In this document: piece after piece, positions 17,992-27,500 of the stretch | How positions within the stretch are numbered: the first letter of the stretch is position 1 | Layout: each line of letters opens with the position of its first letter | From: an uncultured Bacteroidia bacterium | GTDB taxonomy: Bacteria; Bacteroidota; Bacteroidia; Bacteroidales; UBA932 | NCBI GenBank assembly: GCA_902794005.1 | Contig: CADBFO010000004.1 | Location: 1-64,000 of the forward strand | DNA: 64,000 nucleotides | Reading direction: 5' to 3' | The notes under the pieces: generated by a model | The model's input: only the letters and a program-made list of their open reading frames with translations | Database searches by the model: none | Told to the model about the DNA's origin: nothing | Translations under genes and position numbers: made by a program

Positions 17992-18017
17992 ATTCTTCAC
18001 TTCGTTCAGAATGACAA
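17990..18017 (-). repeat. [13 protein letters not shown] dispersed repeat, copy 4 (inverted)
   Basis: A complete copy in the opposite orientation, covering the xseB/glgB junction. Relative to the consensus it reads GAACGAAGTGA in place of GAGCGAAGCGA, a paired G-C to A-T change within the predicted hairpin. Confidence 0.88.
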
Positions 18018-18028
18018 ACAGACACGAT

Positions 18029-20026
18029 ATGCGTAGAATTTATGAAATCGATCCTTGGCTGGCCCCTTACAAGGACGCCATCGATGCCCGCCATGAGCAT
18101 ATCTGGCAAACCCTCAGGCACATTGCCGGAGACGGCCTTCTGAAAGACGCCGTCAACAACCACTTGTATTACGGACTGCACAAGTGCGAAGACGGTTCCT
18201 GGGTGTTCCGCGAGTTTGCGCCCAATGCCGGCAGGGTTTTCCTGATAGGAGATTTCAACAATTGGAAACGCACGGAAGGTTACGCCCTGCGGCCTGTCGG
18301 GAACGGCAACTGGGAATTGCAGCTTCCGGAGATGTTCCTTCGTCACGGCCAGTTGTACAAGCTGTATATCGAGTGGCCCGGCGGCGGGGGAGAGCGCATT
18401 CCTTCTTATGCCACCCGGGTTGTCCAGGACGAGCTTACCAAGGTGTTCAGCGCCCAGGTGTGGGATCCGGCGCAGAAGTATGTCTGGAAGCGCGGCCATG
18501 CCGGAAAGCGCCCCCATCCGTTCATTTATGAATGCCATATCGGCATGGGCAGCGAGAAGGAAAAGGTGGGCACGTTCGAGGAGTTTCGCCGCGACGTCCT
18601 TCCGCGCGTGAAGAAACTGGGCTACGACACCATCCAGATCATGGCCCTGCAGGAGCACCCGTACTACGGTTCATTCGGCTATCAGGTGAGCAGTTTTTTC
18701 GCCCTGAGTTCCCGTTTCGGGACCCCCGAGGAGTTCAAGGCCCTGGTGGACGACGCCCATGGCAAGGGCATTGCCGTCATCATGGACATTGTGCACAGCC
18801 ACAGCGTGAAAAATACCCTGGAGGGCCTTGCGGAGTTTGACGGAACGGACTACCTGTACTTCCACGCCGGGCCCAAGGGAGACCATCCCGCCTGGGGCTC
18901 GCGCTGCTTCGACTACGGCAAGGATGCCACCCGCTATTTCCTCCTGGCCAACGTAAAATACTGGATGGAAGAGTACCATATCGACGGTTTCCGCTTCGAC
19001 GGCGTCACCTCCATGCTGTACTGGGATCACGGCCTGGGGAAGGACTTCGGCAATTATGGCATGTACTTCGACGGGGGCGTGGACGAAGACGCCGTCATCT
19101 ACCTGTCCCTGGCCACCCGGCTGGTGAAGGAAATGAATCCGAACGGCATCACCATCGCCGAGGACATGTCCGGCATGGCCGGTCTGGCCGCCCCGTTCGA
19201 GGCGTTCGGCGTGGGCTTCGACTTCCGCATGTCCATGGGCGTGGCCGACCACTGGATCAAGTGGATCAAGGAACGCAGCGACGAGCAGTGGTCCATGGGA
19301 GAAATCTGGTGGGAACTCACCGGAAAAAGGGCCGAGGAGAAGACCATCTCCTATGCCGAATGCCACGACCAGGCCCTCGTGGGGGACAAGACCATCATTT
19401 TCCGCCTCATGGACAAGGAGATGTATTATGCCATGCGGACGGACAGCCGGAACGGGATCGTGGACCGCGGCATCGCCCTGCACAAGCTCATCCGTCTGGT
19501 GACCGCCGGCACCGCCGGAGACGGCTATCTCAATTTCATGGGCAACGAGTTCGGCCATCCCGAATGGATTGACTTCCCCCGCGAAGGGAACGGCTGGTCC
19601 TTCAAGTATGCCCGTCGGCAATGGTCTCTGGCCGACAATCCGGACCTCCGCTACGGGCTCCTCCGCAATTTCGATGAAGACATGGTCCATCTGATGAGAC
19701 AGGAGAAAGTGCTGGCGGAACGTCCGGAACTTCTGGTGGCCGATGAACAGAAGAAAATCTTGATTTTCAAACGGAAAAACTGTATCTTTGCGCTGAATTT
19801 CTCGCCCGCCGGTTCGTTTGCCGATTACGGCTTCTCCGCCCCTGCGGGAGACTACGTGAATGTTCTCGACAGTGACGAACCCCGTTACAACGGATTCGCC
19901 CGCCTCACCCGGGGAGAGCATCACGTTGCCGTACCCGAGAGATGTCCCAACGGCAACCAGGCCTACGACCACACCCTCCGGGTGTATCTGCCGGCCCGAT
20001 GTGCCATGGTATTAAAGAAAGTATAA
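18029..20026 (+). CDS. glgB: 1,4-alpha-glucan branching enzyme, GH13
   Basis: It makes the alpha-1,6 branches of glycogen. The 665-residue protein has an N-terminal CBM48-type domain (FREFAPNAGRVFLIGDFNNW), then a GH13 barrel with DIVHSHS, the nucleophile Asp in GFRFDGVTSM, the acid Glu in IAEDMSGM, and the ECHDQAL segment with the third acidic residue. The sequence style (GMGSEKEKVGTF, LNFMGNEFGHPEWIDFPR) is that of the GH13_8 eukaryote-like branching enzymes. An in-frame ATG at 18011 lies within the repeat, so 18029 is preferred. It is the first gene of the glycogen operon. Confidence 0.92.
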   Translation: MRRIYEIDPWLAPYKDAIDARHEHIWQTLRHIAGDGLLKDAVNNHLYYGLHKCEDGSWVFREFAPNAGRVFLIGDFNNWKRTEGYALRPVGNGNWELQLPEMFLRHGQLYKLYIEWPGGGGERIPSYATRVVQDELTKVFSAQVWDPAQKYVWKRGHAGKRPHPFIYECHIGMGSEKEKVGTFEEFRRDVLPRVKKLGYDTIQIMALQEHPYYGSFGYQVSSFFALSSRFGTPEEFKALVDDAHGKGIAVIMDIVHSHSVKNTLEGLAEFDGTDYLYFHAGPKGDHPAWGSRCFDYGKDATRYFLLANVKYWMEEYHIDGFRFDGVTSMLYWDHGLGKDFGNYGMYFDGGVDEDAVIYLSLATRLVKEMNPNGITIAEDMSGMAGLAAPFEAFGVGFDFRMSMGVADHWIKWIKERSDEQWSMGEIWWELTGKRAEEKTISYAECHDQALVGDKTIIFRLMDKEMYYAMRTDSRNGIVDRGIALHKLIRLVTAGTAGDGYLNFMGNEFGHPEWIDFPREGNGWSFKYARRQWSLADNPDLRYGLLRNFDEDMVHLMRQEKVLAERPELLVADEQKKILIFKRKNCIFALNFSPAGSFADYGFSAPAGDYVNVLDSDEPRYNGFARLTRGEHHVAVPERCPNGNQAYDHTLRVYLPARCAMVLKKV

Positions 20027-20035
20027 ACATATATT

Positions 20036-21964
20036 ATGGCTTTTTTGAAATTCAACAAGTCTGAACTCGTCAATTTGGAGTATTCGCTCAAACGCGAGAT
20101 CATTCTGGCGAACAAGACCGGCGCCTACTGCAATACGTCCATCGTCACCTGCAATACGCGCCGCTACCATGGCCTGCTGGCCGTTCCGGTAGAAAAGTTC
20201 GACGGATACCGGCACATCCTGCTGAGTTCCATCGACGAGAGCCTTACCCTTCGCGGCAAGCGGTTCAACCTGGGAATCCATTGTTATGGAGACATCTATG
20301 AACCCCGCGGCCACAAGTACATCGTGGACTTCGATGCGGACCCCGTTCCCGCCGTCACCTACAAGATTGGCGAAATCGTGTTCCGCAAATCCCTCGTGCT
20401 GAGTCCTGATGAGAATCAGCTCCTCATCAAATACGAGCTGGTGAACGCTCCCGCCAAAGTGAAGGTGGAGCTGAAACCCTTCCTGGCCTTCCGCAATTTC
20501 CACGATCTCACCACCGAGAACGCCGTCGCCCGTACGGACTTTGGCTCCATACAGCACGGTGCCGCCTTCAACATGTACGAGGGCTTCCCGGATTTGAATC
20601 TGCAGCTCAGCTCGTCCGCATCGGCCTTCAAGTTCAACCCCGTGTGGTACAAGGGCGTCACCTATTCGGATGAGATGCGCCGCGGATACGACTGCCGCGA
20701 AGACCTCTGGGTTCCCGGCGTGTTTGAAACGGAGATGAAGGCCGGCGACAGCCTGGTGTTCTCCGCCACCGCCGGCCAGCCGGTGAACGCCGCCGCCCTC
20801 AAGCGCAAATTCACCGCTACGGTGGAGAAAATCGGCCCCATCACCTCTTTCCACGACCAGTTGGTGCGCCAGTGCAATGCCCTCATCCGGGAAGACGGAG
20901 GCATCAAACGCATCGTGGCGGGATACAGCTGGCTCTATACGGGTCTTCTCCGCGAGACCATGGAGTCCGTGGCGGGCCTGGCCCTTTACGGGAAAAACGA
21001 CCCGGTCCTGTTCGAGGAAATCCTGGACAACGTCATCGCCTGCAACCAGGACCGCCTGAGCCGCCGCACCACACAGGTGGAGGCGCCCCTTTTTCTGGCT
21101 GTCACCCTTCAGCAGTACATTGCCTTCGGGGCCGATGCCAGGAAGGTATGGGCCAAATACGGTCCCGTGCTCAAGAGCATCCTTGAAAGCTACCTTCCCG
21201 GCTGCCGCCAGGAGGTGGCCATGCAGCCCAACGGTCTTCTGTGGGCCCAAAAGGACGGCGTCGCCCTTACCTGGATGAACGCTTACATCAACGGCCGCGC
21301 CGTTACCGAACGTCCCGGCTATCAGGTGGAGACCAACGCCCTCTGGTACAATGCCATCGCGTTCACCCTCGGGTTCGAGCGCAAGAATACCGCCTTCTAC
21401 AGGAAGTGGATCACCATCAAGGAACTGGTGGAGGCGAATTTCCAGCCCCTGTTCTGGAATGCCGATCTGGGCTTCCTGGCAGACTATGTGGACGGTGCCG
21501 GACAGCACCTGGAACTGCGTCCCAACCAGCTCTGGGCCGTTTCCCTGGACAATCGCTGCGTGGATGACGAAGTGGTGAGCGCGGTGATGCGCGTGGTGAA
21601 TTCCGAACTGCTGACCCGGCGCGGCATCCGTACCCTGAGCCCCCGGGACATCCGCTACAAGGGGGTCTATGAGGGTTCCCAGACAGACAGGGACGAAGCC
21701 TACCAGAACGGTTGTGCCTGGCCCTACCTGCTGGCCCCGTTCTGCCATGCCAGCTTCAACATGATGGGCAAGAACTTCATCAAGCGGGCCGAGTGGCTCA
21801 CCGAAGGCTTCTACGAGGACCTTTCCAAGCACGGTGTGGGCTGCTTCTCGGAACTTTACGACGGAGACCCGCCGCACGAGGCGCACGGCGCCATTTCGTC
21901 GGCCATGACCACCGCCGCCCTTCTGAATATCAATTGGCTCATAGAAAAATACAGGGAGGAATAG
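20036..21964 (+). CDS. glycogen debranching enzyme (amylo-alpha-1,6-glucosidase family)
   Basis: A 642-residue protein with an N-terminal beta-sandwich domain opening with a conserved NTRRYHGLLA segment, and a C-terminal (alpha/alpha)6 barrel of the GDE_C type with TWMNAYINGRAVTER and QTDRDEAYQNGCAWPYLL near the end. It should remove alpha-1,6 branch stubs during glycogen breakdown. It starts ten bases after glgB and is followed three bases later by a GT4 glycosyltransferase, in the same operon. Confidence 0.88.
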   Translation: MAFLKFNKSELVNLEYSLKREIILANKTGAYCNTSIVTCNTRRYHGLLAVPVEKFDGYRHILLSSIDESLTLRGKRFNLGIHCYGDIYEPRGHKYIVDFDADPVPAVTYKIGEIVFRKSLVLSPDENQLLIKYELVNAPAKVKVELKPFLAFRNFHDLTTENAVARTDFGSIQHGAAFNMYEGFPDLNLQLSSSASAFKFNPVWYKGVTYSDEMRRGYDCREDLWVPGVFETEMKAGDSLVFSATAGQPVNAAALKRKFTATVEKIGPITSFHDQLVRQCNALIREDGGIKRIVAGYSWLYTGLLRETMESVAGLALYGKNDPVLFEEILDNVIACNQDRLSRRTTQVEAPLFLAVTLQQYIAFGADARKVWAKYGPVLKSILESYLPGCRQEVAMQPNGLLWAQKDGVALTWMNAYINGRAVTERPGYQVETNALWYNAIAFTLGFERKNTAFYRKWITIKELVEANFQPLFWNADLGFLADYVDGAGQHLELRPNQLWAVSLDNRCVDDEVVSAVMRVVNSELLTRRGIRTLSPRDIRYKGVYEGSQTDRDEAYQNGCAWPYLLAPFCHASFNMMGKNFIKRAEWLTEGFYEDLSKHGVGCFSELYDGDPPHEAHGAISSAMTTAALLNINWLIEKYREE

Positions 21965-21967
21965 ACC

Positions 21968-23257
21968 ATGAGAGTTTTAATGTTCGGCTGGGAGTTCCCT
22001 CCCCACATCGCAGGCGGTCTGGGGACGGCTTGCGAAGGCATCGTGAAAGGCCTTGCCGCCAACGGCGTGGAGACCCTGTTCGTGATGCCGTCGGCCTCCG
22101 GTGACGAGGACCAGAGCGCCACCACCATCATCAATGCGTCGGATGTCGCCGTGGACACCGTGTCCGAGCGTGTGGAAACGTACCTGGACAAGGTGAAGTT
22201 CATCCACATCGGCACCAACATGATTCCTTATGCAAACCCCGAGGAGTTCGGCAACCTGGTCGAGGAGGAGAAAAAGCGCCAGGTGAAGGACTTCTCCGTC
22301 AGTTATGGGCAGAAGTACAAGTTCTCCGGAAAGTACGGCGCCAACCTCATGGAAGAGGTGGCCCGCTACGCCATGGTGGGCGGCACCATCGCCCTGCAGA
22401 GGAAGGATGAGTTCGATGTCATCCACGCCCATGACTGGCTCACTTACTATGCCGGCATTGCCGCCAAGGAACTTACCGGAAAACCGCTCGTCATTCATGT
22501 GCACGCCACTTCCTTCGACCGTGGCAGCGAGGACCATATCGACACCCGCGTCTTCGCCATCGAGAAGAGGGGAATGGAAATGGCCGACCGCGTCATCACC
22601 GTGAGCGACCTTACCCGCAACATCGTCATTTCCCGTTACGGGATAGATCCCGGCAAAGTGGTCACCGTACACAATGCGGTGGATTTCAGCGGCCGGGAGA
22701 ACCTGCAGGTGGAGCGCGGTGTGAGGGAGCCCGTCGTGACGTTCCTGGGCCGAATCACCTATCAGAAAGGCCCTGAATACTTTATCGAAGCCGCTGCCAA
22801 GGTGCTCAAACGCACCAAGAACGTGCGCTTTGTGATGGCCGGCAGCGGGGACATGATGAACCGCGCCATCCGTCACGTCGCCCGTCTGGGAATCAGCGAC
22901 CGTTTCCACTTCACCGGGTTCCTCCGCGGGCAGGATGTGCAGAAGATGTTCGCCCTGTCGGACGTCTATATCATGCCTTCCATCTCGGAGCCTTTCGGCA
23001 TTTCCCCGCTGGAAGCCATGCGTACCGGTGTTCCGTCCATCATCTCCAAGCAGTCCGGTGCGGCGGAAGTTCTTAAATATGCCTTCAAGATTGACTTCTG
23101 GGATGTGGATGCCATGGCTGACGATATCCACGCCCTCCTCAGTTATCCTGCCCTGGCAGACTTCAGCACCCGCATGGGCTATGACGAAGTGAACGCCCTC
23201 AAATGGAACGGCGCCACCGCCAAACTCAAAAAAGTTTATGAATCAGTTATAAAATAA
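21968..23257 (+). CDS. glycosyltransferase family 4 protein (glycogen synthase-like)
   Basis: A 429-residue GT-B enzyme. The N-terminal half opens with MFGWEFPPHIAGGLGTA and contains HAHDWLTYYAG; the C-terminal half has FLGRITYQKGPEYFIEAA and the donor-site SISEPFGISPLEAMR with E-x7-E spacing. This is the pattern of bacterial glycosyltransferases that use nucleotide sugars, close to GlgA/GlgM-type enzymes. Since the operon also encodes a GT3 synthase, this gene may prime or extend a different alpha-glucan; that is inference. Confidence 0.82.
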   Translation: MRVLMFGWEFPPHIAGGLGTACEGIVKGLAANGVETLFVMPSASGDEDQSATTIINASDVAVDTVSERVETYLDKVKFIHIGTNMIPYANPEEFGNLVEEEKKRQVKDFSVSYGQKYKFSGKYGANLMEEVARYAMVGGTIALQRKDEFDVIHAHDWLTYYAGIAAKELTGKPLVIHVHATSFDRGSEDHIDTRVFAIEKRGMEMADRVITVSDLTRNIVISRYGIDPGKVVTVHNAVDFSGRENLQVERGVREPVVTFLGRITYQKGPEYFIEAAAKVLKRTKNVRFVMAGSGDMMNRAIRHVARLGISDRFHFTGFLRGQDVQKMFALSDVYIMPSISEPFGISPLEAMRTGVPSIISKQSGAAEVLKYAFKIDFWDVDAMADDIHALLSYPALADFSTRMGYDEVNALKWNGATAKLKKVYESVIK

Positions 23258-23263
23258 TCGATT

Positions 23264-24523
23264 ATGGCAACCCCCAAGAGCATCTGCCTGTATTTTCAGG
23301 TCCATCAGCCTACCCGGCTCCGCCTGTACAGATTTTTCGATATCGGCAAGGATTCTCATTATTATGATGACTTTGCCAACCGTACCATTCTCCGCCGCAT
23401 CGCGCAGAAATGCTATCTCCCGATGAACCAGCTCATGCTGGACCTCATCAGACAGAACAGGGGAAAGTTCAAAATCTGTTATTCCATTTCCGGCAGCGCC
23501 CTGGATCAGTTCCAGCGCTTCTGCCCGGATGTGATTGCCAGTTTCAAGGCTCTGGCCGATACCGGAAAGGTGGAATTCCTGGCCGAAACCTATTACCACT
23601 CCCTGGCTTCGCTCGCCAGTGAGTCCGAGTTCCGTCACCAGGTGACCAAACATGCCGCCAAGATCGAGGAACTGTTCGGTGTAAAGCCCACGGCCTTCCG
23701 CAATACCGAGCTCATCTATTCCAACAGCATCGGCGAAATGGTCTATGACATGGGATACAAGACCATGCTCACCGAGGGCGCCCGCCACATCATGGGCTGG
23801 CAAAGCCCCAATTACGTATATACCGGCGAGACGCAGCCCAAGCTGAAGCTTCTCCTTCGCAACTACAGCCTTTCCGACGACATCGCCTTCCGTTTTTCCA
23901 ACAAGGGATGGGACATGTATCCGCTCACGGCCGAAAAGTACGTGGGCTGGATGAAGGAGAGCGCCAGGGAAGGGGACATCGTGAACCTGTTCATGGATTA
24001 TGAGACCTTCGGCGAGCACCAGAGCGTGGAGAGCGGCATCTTCGAGTTTATGAGGGCTCTTCCTGCCGCCGTGCTCAAGGACGGCACCTTCGGCTTTGTG
24101 ACCCCTTCGGAGGCCAGCCGGAAAATCAAGCCCGTTTCCGACATTTCCGTGGAGGACCCCATCTCCTGGGCCGACGAGGAGCGTGACCTTACCGCCTGGC
24201 TGGGCAACGAGCTCCAGAGCGAGGCATACAAGAAAGTCTATGCCATGACGGAGAAACTCTCCATCGTGAACGACGCCGAGTTGTGGGAGGATTTCGGCCA
24301 CTTGCAGGAAAGCGACCACTTCTACTACATGTGTACCAAGTTTTTCTCCGACGGGGAAGTTCACAAATATTTCAACCCGTACGATACCCCGTACGAGGCG
24401 TTCATCAATTACATGAATGTGATATCCGACTTCCAGATCCGCCTGGATGAGAAACGGGCGGCCCTTGATGTGAGGGCGACGGCAATGGAGGAAGTGGAAA
24501 AGTCGAAACGGAACAATCAATAA
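23264..24523 (+). CDS. glycoside hydrolase family 57 protein (alpha-amylase/4-alpha-glucanotransferase type)
   Basis: A 419-residue GH57 protein. It begins ICLYFQVHQPTRL, the family's first conserved block. ISGSALDQ, AETYYHSLA and FRNTELIY follow as further blocks; the Glu of FRNTE is the expected nucleophile. FMDYETFGEH supplies the acid/base Asp. It should act on alpha-glucans inside the cell, since no signal peptide is present. Whether it hydrolyses or transfers cannot be told. It overlaps nothing; the next gene starts directly after its stop. Confidence 0.85.
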   Translation: MATPKSICLYFQVHQPTRLRLYRFFDIGKDSHYYDDFANRTILRRIAQKCYLPMNQLMLDLIRQNRGKFKICYSISGSALDQFQRFCPDVIASFKALADTGKVEFLAETYYHSLASLASESEFRHQVTKHAAKIEELFGVKPTAFRNTELIYSNSIGEMVYDMGYKTMLTEGARHIMGWQSPNYVYTGETQPKLKLLLRNYSLSDDIAFRFSNKGWDMYPLTAEKYVGWMKESAREGDIVNLFMDYETFGEHQSVESGIFEFMRALPAAVLKDGTFGFVTPSEASRKIKPVSDISVEDPISWADEERDLTAWLGNELQSEAYKKVYAMTEKLSIVNDAELWEDFGHLQESDHFYYMCTKFFSDGEVHKYFNPYDTPYEAFINYMNVISDFQIRLDEKRAALDVRATAMEEVEKSKRNNQ

Positions 24524-27500
24524 ATGGCTAAGAAAGAAATTCTGCAAGCGGACTATCTGTTCGAGGTTAGTTGGGAAGTGTGCAACAAGGTGGGCGGCAT
24601 CTATACGGTTGTCGCCACCAAGGCTTTGCACCTGAGTGCCCAGATGGGCAGACGTCATATCTTCATCGGTCCTGATGTCTGGATGCACCGGGCCGGAAAT
24701 CCGGATTTTCTGGAAGATCCCATGCTGTACCGTTCCTGGAAGGCCCAGGCACTGGCGGAAGGTCTCCGGTTCCGTGTGGGCCGGTGGAACATCCCCGGGA
24801 AGCCCATCGCCATCCTGGTGGACTACAAGCAGCATCTGCCCAAGGCCGATGAAATCCTGGGTTCGCTCTGGACGGACTGGGGCGTGGATTCCATTTCGGG
24901 CAACTGGGATTACAAGGAGTCGGCCGTGTTCGGTTTCGTCGCCGGGCGCGTCATCGAGAGTTTTTGGGATTACAACCTCAAGGGAGGGGAGAAGGTGGTT
25001 GCCCAGTTCCACGAATGGCAGACGGGCGCCGGCGTCCTCTACCTGAAGAAGGCGGAGATTCCGGTGGCGACGGCTTTCACCACGCACGCGACCATGATTG
25101 GACGCTGCCTGGCCGGGAACAACCTTCCGCTGTACAGCGGGATGGATCAGTACAACGGGGACGAAATGGCCCACCGCTTCAATGTACGGGCGATTTATTC
25201 GCTGGAGAAGACATCGGCCCTGAATGCCGACGTGTTCACCACCGTGAGTGACATTACCGCCCGGGAATGCGCCCAGTTCCTGAAGCCGGTGGACGTGGTG
25301 ACGCCCAACGGTTTTGACAACAGTTTCACGCCCGCTACGGATGGAGAGTACAGGAAACTGCATGACGAGGCCCGGGACCGCCTGATGCAGGTGGCTACGG
25401 CCATGAGTGCGGAGGAAGTGCCCTCGGATGCCCTGTTTGTCGGCATCGGCGGCCGTTACGAGTATCGCAACAAGGGAATCGACGTGTTTATCGACGCCCT
25501 GGACAGCCTGAACCGGTCGGATTATGCCGGCCGCAGCATCCAGGCCTTCATCATGATTCCCTCCGGACATCAAGGGGCCGACCAGGCGGTGGCGGCCAAA
25601 CTCAAAGGAGAAGGGGATTCCCATTATCAGACACAGGTTTCCCATTATCTGCAGAATGCGGAGAATGACACCATTACCCGCCGTCTGCGGGAGGTGGGAC
25701 TGAACAATGCCATCGGAGACAAGGTGAAGGTGTATTTCATTCCCAGTTATCTCAACGGGGATGACGGTATTTTCAACCTTCCCTATTATACCCTCCTCTG
25801 CGGCTTGGACCTGGCCCTGTTCCCGTCGTACTACGAGCCTTGGGGCTATACGCCGCTGGAGGCCCTGGCATTCCGCGTGCCCACCCTCACCACGTCGCTG
25901 GCGGGCTTCGGAAAATGGGTCCAGACACATTTCAAGAGCAAACATCCCGGCATCGCCATCGTGGAAAGGGACGACAACAACTACCCGGAAGTGGTGGAAG
26001 GCGTCGTGGCCCGTATCCGGGAGATGGCGTCCCTGGAGAGCAAAGAAAGAAGCGTTTATCGCGAAAATGCCCGCAAAGTGTCGCAGATTGCCCTTTGGGA
26101 GCATCAAATAGTGTATTACCAGGAGGCTTATTCCATCGCCCTCGCCAAAGTGCAGGAGCATGCCGCCTCCTACAAATCGAAGAAGGACAAAACTATGCAG
26201 TATTTTAAACCCGACGTAACAAATCCCAGCTGGAGGAGCATCCTGGTGACCCGTCACCTTCCGGAGAAGCTCTCCCGGCTGGAAAAACTCTCCAAGAACC
26301 TCTGGTGGTGCTGGAACGAGAGTGCCAAAGACCTCTTCCGTTCCATCGACCCGGAAGTATGGCACCAGAGCGGTCATAATCCGCTGGTGGTGCTGGATAC
26401 CGTGAGCATCAAGCGTTTCCAGCAGCTCTCCGAGGATGAGGACTTCCTCTCCCGCATGAAAAAGGTGCTGGACGAGTTTGATGCCTATATGGCCGCCAAG
26501 GCCGAGCGCAAAGACCCTTCCATCGCATACTTCTGCATGGAGTACGGGCTGGACACCTCGCTGAAGATTTATTCCGGCGGTCTGGGCATCCTGGCCGGCG
26601 ACTACCTGAAGGAGACGTCCGACATGAACGTGAACCTGGTGGCCGTGGGCCTGCTGTATCGTTACGGTTACTTCAACCAGGTGCTCAGCGCTCAGGGGTA
26701 TCAGGTGGCCGGTTATGATGCCCAGGACTTTACCAAGATTCCCGCCGTGCCGGTGCTGGACAAGGACGGAAACTGGGTGACCACTTCGGTGGCCTTCCCC
26801 GGCCGCAATATCACCGCCCGCCTGTGGAAGGTGGAGGTGGGCCGTACGGACCTGTATCTGATGGATGCCGACTATGAAGCCAATATCCAGGAAGACCGCG
26901 AGGTGACCTTCCACCTCTATGGCGGCAGCTGGGAGAACCGCCTCAAGCAGGAACTCCTGCTGGGTGTGGGCGGTATCCGCGCCCTTCGCAAGCTGGGAAT
27001 CGACACGCAGGTGTACCATTGCAACGAGGGCCATGCCGCCTTCACCGGCCTGGAGCGGCTCCGCGAATATATTGAGAAAGACAATCTGGACTTCTCCGAG
27101 GCCCTGGAAGTGGTGCGTGCCAGTTCCCTGTTCACCACCCACACGCCCGTTCCCGCGGGCCACGACGCCTTCGACGAGGGTATGCTGCGCCAGTATATCG
27201 GCCACTATCCGGAGCGCCTGAAGGTGGACTGGGAAACCCTCATGTCCCTGGGCAAGGACAATCCGCTGGATGTGCACGAGAAGTTCTCCATGAGCAACCT
27301 GGCAGCCAATATCTCGCAGAATGTGAACGGCGTTTCCATGCTGCACGGAAAGGTTTCCCAGGACATTTTCGCCCACATGTATCCGGGCTATCTGCCGGAA
27401 GAGCTGTTCGTGAGCTACGTGACCAACGGCGTGCACTATCCTACTTGGTGCGCTCCCGAGTGGAAGCCGGTACACGCCAAGGTGTTCGGCCCTCAGTTTG

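Noticed and set aside
19783..19796. A TATCTTTG box inside glgB
   Set aside because: It encodes part of a conserved strand (NCIFALNF). Boxes of this kind are expected by chance several times in a window this size, and there is no gap before the next gene.
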